A stretch of 64,000 nt of DNA. It comes from an uncultured Prevotellaceae bacterium. GTDB taxonomy: Bacteria; Bacteroidota; Bacteroidia; Bacteroidales; Bacteroidaceae. Shown here piece after piece: positions 26,740 through 35,256 of this stretch. A program made the position numbers and the translations under genes. Below the pieces are notes generated by a model, which saw nothing but the letters and a program-made list of their open reading frames with translations, was not told the DNA's origin and did no database searches. Position 1 is the first letter of the stretch. Each line of letters begins with the position of its first letter. The stretch covers positions 43,291-107,290 of the forward strand of contig ONMI01000006.1 in assembly GCA_900318915.1 (NCBI GenBank). The letters are read 5' to 3'.

Positions 26740-26814
26740 AACAAAATAATCAAATACCGAAAGGAACAAGGCCAAAATAGAAGTGTAAAATTTTCATTAT
26801 CCGAGAGAATGTAT

Positions 26815-26822
26815 TAAATTTG
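26815..26822 (+). promoter_or_regulatory. -7 box of the sugar salvage operon
   Basis: TAAATTTG, 36 bases before ATG 26859; divergent from the symporter promoter. Confidence 0.6.
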
Positions 26823-26858
26823 CCGACGAAAAGAAAAAAACATAAAGACAGAACCATT

Positions 26859-28046
26859 ATGAGAGATCTATTTCAAGCATACCGCACCTTTTTCGGCAAG
26901 GGCGACGCCCTCTATCAGCTATTTTCCCCCTACCGCATCTGCCCGTTGGGCGCACACGTCGACCACCAGCACGGTCTGGTGAGCGGATTTGCTTTCGACA
27001 GCGGCATTGAGTTTCTCTTCTCCGAGACCGAGAGCGGCAAGGTGGAGATGTGCTCACTGTCGTTCCAGGGTCTGATGACATTCAATGTACGGCGCGAGGT
27101 AGACGCCAAGCAGTACAACTGGGGCGACTATCTCCGCGGAGCCGTTTGGGCGCTGCAGAACGACTTCCAGCTGAAGAAGGGAGTACGCGGTGTGGTGAAA
27201 GGTTCCATGCCCATCGGCGGTCTTTCGTCGTCGGCCGCTCTGCTGTGCGGTTTTGTTGCCGCTCTGGACAAAGTGAACGGTCTGGGTCTTGACAAGATGC
27301 AGATTATACGCTATGCCTCTAAAGCCGAGCGCGAGTATGTGGGTCTGAACAACGGCATTCTCGACCAAGCCTGCGTGGTGCTGTGCGAGGCCGACAAGCT
27401 GCTCTACCTCGACACGGAGAACTCCAGCTACGAAATATTACCCTTCGGCGACGGCAAGAGCGAGCTGCCCTTCAAGATAGGTATTTTCTTCAGCGGTGTG
27501 ACCCGCAAGCTCACCGGCACCGACTACAACCTGCGCGTGTCGGAGTGCAAGACAGCCGCCTGGATTATGCAGGCCTATGACGGCACTCCGCTGAAGGAGC
27601 TGTCGGAGACCCGTCTGCGCGACGTGCCGAAGGAGAGTTTCGACCAGCATGAAGACCGTATGCCCGAGCGTTTTGCCAAGCGCGCCCGCCACTTCTACAC
27701 CGAATGCGAGCGTGTGAAACAAGGCGTGGACGCCTGGCGCGCCGGCGACATCAAGAAGTTCGGTGAGCTGGTGTTCGAGAGCTGCGAGAGTTCGATGAAC
27801 AACTATGAGTGCGGCTCTCCAGAGCTGATAGCGCTCTACCGCATCATGCGCCGCACCGACGGCATCTACGGCGGCCGTTTCAGCGGTGCCGGTTTCAAGG
27901 GCGCGTGTATCGCCCTTGTCGACCCGTCGAAGGAAGACACCATCCGCCAATTCGTGACCGAGGAATACCTGAAGGAGTTCCCCCAGTATAAAGACTCTTT
28001 CAAGGCCTTCTTCTGCCACACGAGCAACGGCGTGGACTTTCTCTAA
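26859..28046 (+). CDS. GHMP sugar kinase, galactokinase/galacturonokinase-like
   Basis: 395-residue cytosolic kinase phosphorylating a sugar at C1. The N-terminal sugar-binding motif reads SPYRICPLGAHVDHQHG (about 26-42) instead of the usual galactokinase G-E-H-T-D form; this CPLGAH-DHQ form is what I recall from plant galacturonokinases. The ATP loop is PIGGLSSSAAL (about 118-128) and the C-terminal GHMP motif is GGRFSGAGFKGACIAL. It begins a three-gene operon with a nucleotidyltransferase and a UDP-uronate epimerase-like protein, which favours galacturonate over galactose. No galactose-1-P uridylyltransferase is present. ATG 26859 was chosen because an upstream in-frame codon (26820) overlaps the -7 box. 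Confidence 0.85.
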   Translation: MRDLFQAYRTFFGKGDALYQLFSPYRICPLGAHVDHQHGLVSGFAFDSGIEFLFSETESGKVEMCSLSFQGLMTFNVRREVDAKQYNWGDYLRGAVWALQNDFQLKKGVRGVVKGSMPIGGLSSSAALLCGFVAALDKVNGLGLDKMQIIRYASKAEREYVGLNNGILDQACVVLCEADKLLYLDTENSSYEILPFGDGKSELPFKIGIFFSGVTRKLTGTDYNLRVSECKTAAWIMQAYDGTPLKELSETRLRDVPKESFDQHEDRMPERFAKRARHFYTECERVKQGVDAWRAGDIKKFGELVFESCESSMNNYECGSPELIALYRIMRRTDGIYGGRFSGAGFKGACIALVDPSKEDTIRQFVTEEYLKEFPQYKDSFKAFFCHTSNGVDFL

Positions 28047-28108
28047 TCCCGCCACCGCACCATAGCATTCATCAAGCACAGCAAAACCATCCATTACAGA
28101 CCATCCCT

Positions 28109-28843
28109 ATGAAAACCATTGTGATAGCAGCCGGCTATGCCACCCGTCTTTATCCGCTCACGGAGAATTTTCCCAAGCCGCTGCTTAAGGTAGGCAGCCG
28201 CTCCATTCTGGACCGCATGTTGAGCGACATAGACCAGATAGAAGGCATCGACGAGCACATCGTAGTGACCAACCACAAGTTTGCCCACCACTTCGAAACA
28301 TGGAAAGAGCAGAGCCACTACCGCCACCCCATCCGCATCATCGACGACGGCACGGAAGACAATGCCACCCGTCTGGGTGCCGTGCGCGACCTGCTGCTGG
28401 CACTCGACACCTGCCAGGTGGACGACGACATTCTGGTAGTGGCCGCCGACAATGTGCTCACCTTCTCCATGCAAGGCTTTGTCGACTTCTTCCGCCGATG
28501 CGGCACCTCGGTCATCATGTGCCACCACGAGCCGTCGCTGAAAAAACTGCAGCGCACGGGGGTGATAGCGGTCGACGACGCCATGCGCGTGTTGGAGATG
28601 CAGGAGAAGCCCGAGCACCCCGTGAGCCACTGGGCGGTACCTCCCTTCTATCTGTACAGCCGCTCCGACCTGCCCCTGATACGCAGCTGCATGGAGCACG
28701 GGTGCGGTTTCGACGCGCCGGGCAATCTGGCCCATTACTTGGTGGGAGTGACCACGCTGCATGCCTGGGAGATGCCCGGCGGCCGTTTCGATATCGGTTC
28801 GCTCGACAGCTACAACGAAGCACAGCAACTATTTAAGGACTAA
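28109..28843 (+). CDS. Sugar-1-phosphate nucleotidyltransferase (RmlA-like)
   Basis: 244-residue enzyme of the NTP-transferase fold that would couple a sugar-1-phosphate with an NTP. The N-terminal signature is VIAAGYATRLYPLTENFPKP (a G-x-x-T-R-L variant with the conserved FPKP Lys), followed by LLKVGSRSILDRML, and a metal/nucleotide Asp region in ILVVAADNVLTF. The C-terminus (GRRFDIGS-like GGRFDIGSLDSYNEA) is usual for the family. It lies 62 bases after the kinase and 45 before the epimerase, on one strand. Together they suggest kinase, nucleotidyltransfer, epimerisation. Nucleotide specificity is not determined. Confidence 0.88.
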   Translation: MKTIVIAAGYATRLYPLTENFPKPLLKVGSRSILDRMLSDIDQIEGIDEHIVVTNHKFAHHFETWKEQSHYRHPIRIIDDGTEDNATRLGAVRDLLLALDTCQVDDDILVVAADNVLTFSMQGFVDFFRRCGTSVIMCHHEPSLKKLQRTGVIAVDDAMRVLEMQEKPEHPVSHWAVPPFYLYSRSDLPLIRSCMEHGCGFDAPGNLAHYLVGVTTLHAWEMPGGRFDIGSLDSYNEAQQLFKD

Positions 28844-28888
28844 CACTTTTAGCATATATCATTAAACTAATTATTCAATATATCTGAC

Positions 28889-29923
28889 ATGAAGATACTG
28901 GTAACAGGAGCCGCTGGATTCATCGGTTCGAAGATAGCCTGCATGCTTGCCGAGAGAGGCGACGAGGTAGTGGGCATAGACAATATCAATGACTACTATG
29001 ACATACGTTTGAAACTTGGCCGTCTGGCCGAGAACGGCATCGACGAGCGCGCGCTCACCTGGCATGAGACTGTGCAGAGCAGCCGTTGGCCGGGAATGCG
29101 TTTCATCCGCATGGGCATAGAAGACAAGCCCCGTCTCGACCATCTGTTTGAGACAGAGCGTTTCGACCGCGTGGTGAACCTGGCCGCCCAGGCCGGTGTG
29201 CGCTACTCGATAGAGAACCCCTACGCCTATCTCACCAGCAACATCACCGGTTTCCTGAACCTGTTGGAGTGCTGCCGCCATTATCCTGTGAGCCATCTGC
29301 TTTTCGCCTCGTCGAGCAGTGTGTACGGACTGAACACCAAAGCCCCCTTCAGCGAGGCCGACAAGACCGACCAGCCCGTGAGTTTCTATGCCGCCAGCAA
29401 GAAGAGCAACGAACTGATGGCCCACAGCTACAGCAAGCTCTACGGCATACCCGCCACCGGTCTGCGTTTCTTCACCGTCTACGGTCCCTGGGGGCGTCCC
29501 GACATGGCTCCCATGCTCTTCGCCCGCTCCATCATGGAGGGCAAGCCCATCCAGGTGTTCAACCACGGCGACATGATACGCGACTTCACCTATATCGACG
29601 ACATTGCCAACGGTTCGGTGCAGTGTCTGGACCAGCCGCCTGTGGCCGAGCAGTGCCCCAACGGTGTGGCCTTCAAGGTGTACAACATAGGCTGCTCCAA
29701 TCCTGTACGGCTCATGGACTTCATCAGCGAACTGGAGCAGGCCATCGGGCATGAGGCCGTGAAGGTGATGCGTCCGATGCAGGCCGGCGACGTCTACATG
29801 ACCAATGCCGACACCACCCGTCTGGAGACGGAGATAGGCTACAAGCCCCATGTGTCGCTTCATGAGGGCATCGGCTATTTCGCCGAGTGGTACAAGTCGG
29901 AGAAGAACCCGCTGCGTCCCTGA
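28889..29923 (+). CDS. NAD-dependent epimerase, UDP-glucuronate 4-epimerase-like
   Basis: 344-residue short-chain dehydrogenase/epimerase. NAD loop TGAAGFIGSKIA (about 6-17), then GIDNINDYYDIRLK, AAQAGVRYSIENPYAY, the catalytic SSSSVYG and YAASKK (about 167-172), and TVYGPWGRPDMAP, all typical of UDP-glucuronate 4-epimerases (CapI/LpsL). It interconverts UDP-glucuronate and UDP-galacturonate. As last gene of the operon it would link a salvaged uronic acid to UDP-glucuronate. A weak hairpin (29933-29954) follows. Confidence 0.9.
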   Translation: MKILVTGAAGFIGSKIACMLAERGDEVVGIDNINDYYDIRLKLGRLAENGIDERALTWHETVQSSRWPGMRFIRMGIEDKPRLDHLFETERFDRVVNLAAQAGVRYSIENPYAYLTSNITGFLNLLECCRHYPVSHLLFASSSSVYGLNTKAPFSEADKTDQPVSFYAASKKSNELMAHSYSKLYGIPATGLRFFTVYGPWGRPDMAPMLFARSIMEGKPIQVFNHGDMIRDFTYIDDIANGSVQCLDQPPVAEQCPNGVAFKVYNIGCSNPVRLMDFISELEQAIGHEAVKVMRPMQAGDVYMTNADTTRLETEIGYKPHVSLHEGIGYFAEWYKSEKNPLRP

Positions 29924-29932
29924 AAGCAGAAA

Positions 29933-29954
29933 AACAGCCACTAATTTGGCTGTT
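29933..29954 (+). terminator. Weak hairpin after the sugar salvage operon
   Basis: AACAGCCA (29933-29940) pairs with TGGCTGTT (29947-29954) around a 6-base loop. There is no strong U tract, so termination here is only a suggestion. Confidence 0.4.
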
Positions 29955-29969
29955 AACAATTAAATTGTT
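29955..29969. promoter_or_regulatory. Palindrome abutting a -7 box (possible operator)
   Basis: AACAATTAAATTGTT is a perfect 7+1+7 palindrome lying directly against the -7 box TATTTTTG (29969-29976). A related half-site, ACAATTGT, occurs at 29979-29986. The position would suit a repressor. Confidence 0.4.
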
Positions 29970-29976
29970 ATTTTTG
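29969..29976 (+). promoter_or_regulatory. -7 box of the metallophosphoesterase gene
   Basis: TATTTTTG, 35 bases before ATG 30012. Confidence 0.6.
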
Positions 29977-30011
29977 CACAATTGTTCTTTAAAAGTTAAC
30001 ACCCAAAAGCG

Positions 30012-32063
30012 ATGAAAAAATTGCAAAGCCTCCGTATTATGCTTAGCGTGCTGCTCGTTTTCTCCACGCTGAGCCTGCATGCGCAGAAGAAGATATACGT
30101 GTTGAGCGACCTCCATGTGATGGCCCCCGAACTGCTTGTCAGCGACGGCGACGCCTGGCAGAAATACCTGGCCGACGACCGTAAGATGGTAGACAAGAGC
30201 CAGCCCATATTCGACGCCCTCTCAGAGAAGATACTGGCCGAGCAGCCCGACCTGGTGCTCATTACCGGCGACCTGACGAAGGACGGTGAGGTGCTGAGCC
30301 ATCAATATGTATCGTCGAAGCTCAAGAGCTGGCAGGCCGCCGGCATCGCCACCCTGGTGATACCCGGCAACCACGACTTCGGCACCAGCTTCTCCCGCGT
30401 CTACGACGGAGCCTCGAGCACCGCCGCCGAGGTGCTCGACGAAGAGGGCTACAAGGAGCTTTACGAAGGCATGGGCTATTTCGACCACAGCAGTGTGTCG
30501 CAGAAAGGTTTTACAGCTCTCTCCTACTGGCAGGAGCCCCTTGAGGGCCTCATCGTGGTAGGTCTGGACAGCCACACCGGCAGCATCAGCGACCAGGATG
30601 TGGCCGAGGCCTGCCGCCGCATCCGCTGGGCGCGCCACGACGGCTACGAGGTGCTGGTGATGATGCACCACGGTCTGATACCCCACTTCTACAAGGAAGA
30701 GAACTATATGGACGATGCACTTGTCACCAACCACGAGGCCATCAAGGAGCAGTTGCTGGCTGCCGGCGCCCACATCGTGCTGACCGGCCACTTCCACACC
30801 TCCGACATCGCCCGCGACTACAATACCGACCTGAGCCAGAGCATCGTCGACATCAGCACCGGCTCGCCCATCTCCTACCCCTGCGACTACCGCATCCTGA
30901 CCTACGACCCAGAGAGCAAGGACATCACCGTGGCTACGGAGAGTGTGACCGAACTGGAAGGCATCGACGACTTCGCCGCCTATGCCAAGGAGCGTTCGCT
31001 GGCCAGCAACAAGCAGACCGCTGAGCGCTACATCAAGCAGATGGTGAACGAGATAGCCCCCAACTACGCCTCCTATCTTACATACTTCCTCGACTCGTGG
31101 TGCAACGCCCTGGCCAAGGCTTTCATCCTGCACGCCGAGGGCAACGAGGGTGACGCCGATGCCAGCGAGAAGAGCGCCATCCGCGAGGCCCTGGCCCTCC
31201 CCATCCAGCTCATGCCGGAGGCCGGAGACATGCTCACCAGTCTGCTGGAAGACCAGACCCCCTACGACCCTGAGGGTCAGGATCCCCGCTGCAATGTGAC
31301 CGACGACCGCAACCTGACCCTTGAGCACGGCTATGTGACCATCGGCATGGGCACCCCCAGCACCGACGAGCTGCTGCGCCGCGCCCCGCAGGTGCCCAGC
31401 GCCGCCACTCTCTACTATGGTGAGGAAAGCCTTGTGGTGCCCGAAGGCGTCACCGTGTATACGGTGAAGTTGGGCACCGACGGTGACTTGAAGACCGTGG
31501 AGCAGAGCGAGCTCTACCTGGAGGACGAGGTGATACCCGCCGGCACCGCCGTGATTGTGCAGGGTGTGATCAACCCCTACGACTACTGCAGCGACGAGAG
31601 TGTAAGCTTCGAGGACCTACTGGCCCAGCGCCGCGACTATGCCATACCGAGCAGCGAGAAGTGCACCTTCCGCACCACCACCAAGAGCGGTGCCGAGGAT
31701 GCCGCCAATGTGCTGCGCGGCTCCGACACACCCGCCACCACCACCGGCCCCGACGCCGCCGCCTACAAATACTACAAACTGTGCTGGAACAAGGACACGA
31801 ACGGCGACGAGACCCTCGGTTTCTACTTTCAGGAGGCAGGCGGAGCCGCCTTCACGAGCGGTGCCCACAAAGCCTATCTGGCCGTGCCGGCCGACTCAGC
31901 CGCCGAAGTGTACCATTTTGACGACCTGACCGGCATCCACACTGTGAGCGCCACGCCGGCACAAAGCGACGGCATCTACACCCTGAGCGGTGTGCGGATG
32001 ACGGGCCGGCAGCTGCCCAAGGGCCTCTACATCGTCAGGGGCAAGAAGACAGCCATCCGATAA
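30012..32063 (+). CDS. Secreted calcineurin-like metallophosphoesterase with C-terminal sorting-like tail
   Basis: 683-residue protein with signal peptide (LRIMLSVLLVFSTLSLHAQ). The metallophosphoesterase domain (about 27-310) has all five blocks: LSDLHVM, ITGDLTKDGE, IPGNHDFG, MMHHG and LTGHFHTSD. The mid and C-terminal part (about 310-650) has no recognised family. The last 28 residues (IYTLSGVRMTG then QLPKGLYIVRGKK) match the short tails of many secreted Prevotella proteins and resemble a type IX sorting domain; that role is inferred. DNA for this tail is identical to that of the next gene. A terminator follows at 32085-32110. Confidence 0.88.
   Translation: MKKLQSLRIMLSVLLVFSTLSLHAQKKIYVLSDLHVMAPELLVSDGDAWQKYLADDRKMVDKSQPIFDALSEKILAEQPDLVLITGDLTKDGEVLSHQYVSSKLKSWQAAGIATLVIPGNHDFGTSFSRVYDGASSTAAEVLDEEGYKELYEGMGYFDHSSVSQKGFTALSYWQEPLEGLIVVGLDSHTGSISDQDVAEACRRIRWARHDGYEVLVMMHHGLIPHFYKEENYMDDALVTNHEAIKEQLLAAGAHIVLTGHFHTSDIARDYNTDLSQSIVDISTGSPISYPCDYRILTYDPESKDITVATESVTELEGIDDFAAYAKERSLASNKQTAERYIKQMVNEIAPNYASYLTYFLDSWCNALAKAFILHAEGNEGDADASEKSAIREALALPIQLMPEAGDMLTSLLEDQTPYDPEGQDPRCNVTDDRNLTLEHGYVTIGMGTPSTDELLRRAPQVPSAATLYYGEESLVVPEGVTVYTVKLGTDGDLKTVEQSELYLEDEVIPAGTAVIVQGVINPYDYCSDESVSFEDLLAQRRDYAIPSSEKCTFRTTTKSGAEDAANVLRGSDTPATTTGPDAAAYKYYKLCWNKDTNGDETLGFYFQEAGGAAFTSGAHKAYLAVPADSAAEVYHFDDLTGIHTVSATPAQSDGIYTLSGVRMTGRQLPKGLYIVRGKKTAIR
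31973..32047 (+). repeat. 75-bp exact repeat encoding the C-terminal tail, copy 1
   Basis: Identical, including all third codon positions, to 33588-33662. It encodes the IYTLSGVRMTG and LPKGLYIVRGKK tail. Confidence 0.95.
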
Positions 32064-32084
32064 AAACCAATAAAGACCTATAAA

Positions 32085-32110
32085 GCACCGGGACATCATA
32101 GTCCCGGTGC
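32085..32110 (+). terminator. Terminator of the metallophosphoesterase gene
   Basis: GCACCGGGAC and GTCCCGGTGC arms with a 6-base loop, followed by TGTTCATTT. Confidence 0.85.
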
Positions 32111-32160
32111 TGTTCATTTCTGAGAAAAGAAAATAACGCTACTACTTGAGAATACTAAAA

Positions 32161-33678
32161 ATGAAGCGACTCATCCTTTTTTTTCTGCTTGGCCTGACCC
32201 TACAGGCACCAGCCGACACCACGCTGCTCACCAAGCCCAGACTGAAGATACTTGCCCTTGGCAACAGCTACACCGACAACTACTTCAACCTGCTGAAAGA
32301 ATTCACTGACAATAGCGGTTCCGACGTGAGCGACATGTGCCTATACAAGATTTCGCGCAGCTTCGCCACCTTCAAGGCATGGCTCGACATGTACGAAGAC
32401 AAAGACATCTACAACTACTACTTCTACAAGACCCTCGGCGGCCTAAACGCCTCGGTGCAGCAAGGCACGGGAAAAGCCGGCGACGGGACGCTTCTGCGCA
32501 AAGCCCTCACCGACGAGCAGTGGGACCTCATCCTTATACAAGCCTCCAGCACTGAGGCCACCGACTATGACGCCTGGGTGAACAACGGCTATCTGGACCG
32601 GCTCCTCCAACTGCTGAAGGAACAGCAGCCCCAAGCCAAGATAGGATTCGTGATGTCACACAGCTACTGGGACGATTATGTGATGAACTACCAGCACTCG
32701 TCGCTGGAGAGATGGAAGCTGATAGCCGGTGCGGCCAAACAACTGATGGAGAACTATGACATAGAGCTGGTGGTGCCCTGCGGCACAGCCGTGGAGAACC
32801 TGCGTGCCAGCACGCAGAACAACGACTACGACCTGACGCTCGACGGCACCCACCTGGGCTACGGTCTTTCGCGCTATGCTGCCGCCGCCTGCTGCTACGA
32901 GACGCTGATAGCCCCCCGAAGCGGCATCTCTGCCATGGGCAACCCCATGCGCCACACCATCTCCCCCTCGACCACGAGCAAATACCCCAGCGTGGATGTC
33001 ACCGACGCCAATGCCCCCATTGCCCAGCGTGCCGCCCTGCTGGCTGTGAGCGACCCCTATGGTCTGAACAATCCTGAGGAAGACGTCATCACCATCACCG
33101 ACATGGGCAGGGGCCATGGTGTATGCACCTACAGCTCAAGCTACGACCTTGACTTCAGCAAGGTTTCCGGTAAAGACCTCAAGGCCTACATTGCCTCCGG
33201 CTATAACGCCACCAGCGGCAAGGTGACCGCCGTACGCGTGAAGACGGTACCAGCCGGCACCGGTCTTTTCATCAAGGGAAAGGCTGGCACCTATAAGATA
33301 ACACGGCGGCCAACATCCTCCGACTATGTAAACCTGCTGGTAGGCGTGCCCGAAACGGTTTGGCTGACACAGACCGACGGCACCTACACCACCTATGTGC
33401 TGGCCCGCAAGGACGGGGAAATAGGTTTTTACGCCCTGTCCCAAGACGGTGATTTTGGTCCCCACAAGGCCTACCTGCAGCTCCCCACGTCGCTTGTCTC
33501 GCAAGCCAACACCGTCGGCATCAGCTGCGATGATGAGGAAAAGACAGACGGCATCGGGTGTACCGAAATAGAGGGGAACACCGCCCCCATCTACACCCTG
33601 AGCGGTGTGCGGATGACGGGCCGGCAGCTGCCCAAGGGCCTCTACATCGTCAGGGGCAAGAAAATGGTGATTAAATAA
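32161..33678 (+). CDS. DUF4886 SGNH-like secreted protein, copy 1, with sorting-like tail
   Basis: 505-residue protein with signal peptide MKRLILFFLLGLTLQAPAD. The DUF4886 domain (about 28-290) looks like an SGNH hydrolase: block I LKILALGNSYTDN (nucleophile Ser near 34) and late block DGTHLGYG (Asp-x-x-His near 228). A second region (about 310-470, ITITDMGRGHGVCTYSSSYD, YKITRRPTSSDYVNLLVGVPE) is shared with copy 2. It ends in the tail IYTLSGVRMTG/LPKGLYIVRGKK. ATG 32161 was chosen over 32146 for the signal peptide. No clear -7 box was found. Substrate unknown; an esterase role is inferred from the SGNH resemblance. Confidence 0.82.
   Translation: MKRLILFFLLGLTLQAPADTTLLTKPRLKILALGNSYTDNYFNLLKEFTDNSGSDVSDMCLYKISRSFATFKAWLDMYEDKDIYNYYFYKTLGGLNASVQQGTGKAGDGTLLRKALTDEQWDLILIQASSTEATDYDAWVNNGYLDRLLQLLKEQQPQAKIGFVMSHSYWDDYVMNYQHSSLERWKLIAGAAKQLMENYDIELVVPCGTAVENLRASTQNNDYDLTLDGTHLGYGLSRYAAAACCYETLIAPRSGISAMGNPMRHTISPSTTSKYPSVDVTDANAPIAQRAALLAVSDPYGLNNPEEDVITITDMGRGHGVCTYSSSYDLDFSKVSGKDLKAYIASGYNATSGKVTAVRVKTVPAGTGLFIKGKAGTYKITRRPTSSDYVNLLVGVPETVWLTQTDGTYTTYVLARKDGEIGFYALSQDGDFGPHKAYLQLPTSLVSQANTVGISCDDEEKTDGIGCTEIEGNTAPIYTLSGVRMTGRQLPKGLYIVRGKKMVIK
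33588..33662 (+). repeat. 75-bp exact repeat encoding the C-terminal tail, copy 2
   Basis: Identical to 31973-32047 although the two genes are otherwise unrelated, which points to recent copying or gene conversion. Confidence 0.95.
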
Positions 33679-33713
33679 AAAACGGGCTGGATTTAAATCC
33701 GGCCCGTTTTTTT
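33677..33713. terminator. Bidirectional terminator between DUF4886 copy 1 and the guanylyltransferase gene
   Basis: A tract, ACGGGCTGGATTT, AAATCCGGCCCGT and T tract form an 18-bp stem with one wobble pair, serving both convergent genes. Confidence 0.88.
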
Positions 33714-33715
33714 GC

Positions 33716-34774
33716 TCAGCTCTCATCGGCAAACTGTTTGATGCGCTGTTCTTCGGATAGTTTGCAGATGAGCAGTGTATTGTCTTTTTCCGCCACGATG
33801 TAGCCGTCGAGGCCCTGCACCACCACTTTACGCTCCTGTGAGGTGTGCACGATGCAGTTGTGCGAGTCGAAGAGCGAGATGTTCTGCCCTATGGCGGCAT
33901 TGCCGTAGAGGTCTCTCGGCGAGTGCTGCAGCAGCGAGCCCCAGGTGCCCAGGTCGCTCCATCCGAAGTCGGACGGGCAGACGAAGATCTCGTCGGCCTT
34001 CTCCATGATGGCATAGTCCACGGAGATGCTTTCGCAGTCGGGATAGTGTGCGTCAATCTGCTCCTGCTCCTGCTCCGTGCCATAGTAAGGCATGAGGTTC
34101 TCGAATATCTTGGCCATGGCCGGCATATAGACGCGGAAAGCGTTGACCACGGTTTTCACCTTCCAGATGAAGATGCCCGCATTCCAGAAATAGCTTTTGT
34201 TTTTGATGTACCGCTGTGCCGTCTCCAGGTCTGGTTTCTCACGGAAGGAGTCGACGCGGAAAATCTCCTTGTTGCGCAGGCTGTTGTAGGAGAGGTCGGC
34301 CTGTATGTATCCATATCCCGTCTCGGGCCGGTCGGGTTTCATGCCCAGCGTCACGATGGCGTCGGTCTCGCTGGTGAAGAGCAAGCACTGGCGCACCACC
34401 CGCTGAAACTCGATGATATTGGTCACCACATGGTCGCTCGGTGTGACCACCACATTGGCCTGCGGGTCCTGGCTTTTTATTCGCCAGCTCACATAGGCTA
34501 TGCAGGGCGCCGTGTTTCGGCGGCAGGGCTCGCAGAGCACATTCTGTGCGGGCACCTCGGGCAGTTGTTCCCTTACGGTGTCGGCATATCGCGCATTGGT
34601 CACCACCCACACATTCTCCACGGGGCAGATGCCTCTAAAGCGGTCGAGCGTGAGCTGCAGCAGTGTTCTTCCCACGCCGAGCACATCGATAAACTGCTTG
34701 GGGTTCTGTGCTGTGCTCATGGGCCAGAAGCGGCTCCCCACTCCACCCGCCATGATAACGAGATGATTGTTCAT
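33716..34774 (-). CDS. Mannose-1-phosphate guanylyltransferase
   Basis: 352-residue enzyme making GDP-mannose from mannose-1-phosphate and GTP, precursor for surface mannose and GDP-fucose. Signature VIMAGGVGSRFWPMSTAQNPKQ at the N-terminus (GxGxR...PKQ), VTPSDHV near 105 and the late LGTWGSLL. It lacks the C-terminal isomerase domain of bifunctional ManC proteins, as is usual in Bacteroidales. An in-frame ATG at 34801 adds nine residues and is equally compatible with the -7 box at 34818-34825. Convergent with DUF4886 copy 1. Confidence 0.93.
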   Translation of the reverse strand: MNNHLVIMAGGVGSRFWPMSTAQNPKQFIDVLGVGRTLLQLTLDRFRGICPVENVWVVTNARYADTVREQLPEVPAQNVLCEPCRRNTAPCIAYVSWRIKSQDPQANVVVTPSDHVVTNIIEFQRVVRQCLLFTSETDAIVTLGMKPDRPETGYGYIQADLSYNSLRNKEIFRVDSFREKPDLETAQRYIKNKSYFWNAGIFIWKVKTVVNAFRVYMPAMAKIFENLMPYYGTEQEQEQIDAHYPDCESISVDYAIMEKADEIFVCPSDFGWSDLGTWGSLLQHSPRDLYGNAAIGQNISLFDSHNCIVHTSQERKVVVQGLDGYIVAEKDNTLLICKLSEEQRIKQFADES

Positions 34775-34817
34775 AGTGTCAGGGATATAGTTTAGGTTCA
34801 TCCATACTGTAATTCTG

Positions 34818-34825
34818 CAAATATA
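34818..34825 (-). promoter_or_regulatory. -7 box of the guanylyltransferase gene
   Basis: The minus strand reads TATATTTG, 43 bases before ATG 34774 (16 before ATG 34801). Confidence 0.55.
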
Positions 34826-35040
34826 CAGAAAAAACGTGAATACGCAAAAAAAGTGAACATTCTTTTCATTTTGAGGCCTTAGGAAAAAATGAAGCGGAGA
34901 AAAAGAGGGCGGGTTTCGGATAGTATTTTGGATGTTTTTTTGAGATTATTGCCCCTACTTTTGGATGTTTTTATAACTTTTCCATGGCAGATAATTCTTT
35001 ATCAGACTATTCGCCTTTACAATGTCTTTAACCAAAATAA

Positions 35041-35205
35041 ATGAAAATGACATATTATAAGAGACATATTGATGAGAAGCTGCTTCAATGGAAGGATTCC
35101 TCACGACGTAAGCCTCTTTTGATTCGTGGAGCACGGCAGGTTGGTGTGGGTGTTGAGAAAGAATGCAAAAAGAGGGCGCCTATTCAAAGAAGCTTGTATC
35201 AATAA
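35041..35205 (+). pseudogene. 5' remnant of an AAA+ ATPase (COG1373/DUF4143 type)
   Basis: A 54-codon frame opens with KMTYYKRHIDEKLLQW and PLLIRGARQVG, the usual N-terminus of Bacteroidales AAA ATPases fused to DUF4143. It breaks exactly where Walker A should continue with GKS (here VGVGVEKE), then runs into unrelated codons and a stop. The remainder of the gene (normally about 400 codons) is missing. The rest of the 34826-35256 interval shows no other gene; there is a repeated TTTTGGATGTTTTT segment at about 34928-34972. Confidence 0.75.
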
Positions 35206-35256
35206 CAAATAACGACGATTTCTGAAATTTACCGGAAAGCCAAAGCACCTCATCAG

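Noticed and set aside
26859-28046. Calling the GHMP kinase a classical galactokinase (galK)
   Set aside because: The N-terminal motif is CPLGAHVDHQ instead of the usual G-E-H-T-D form, and galT/galM are absent, so a specific symbol is not justified.
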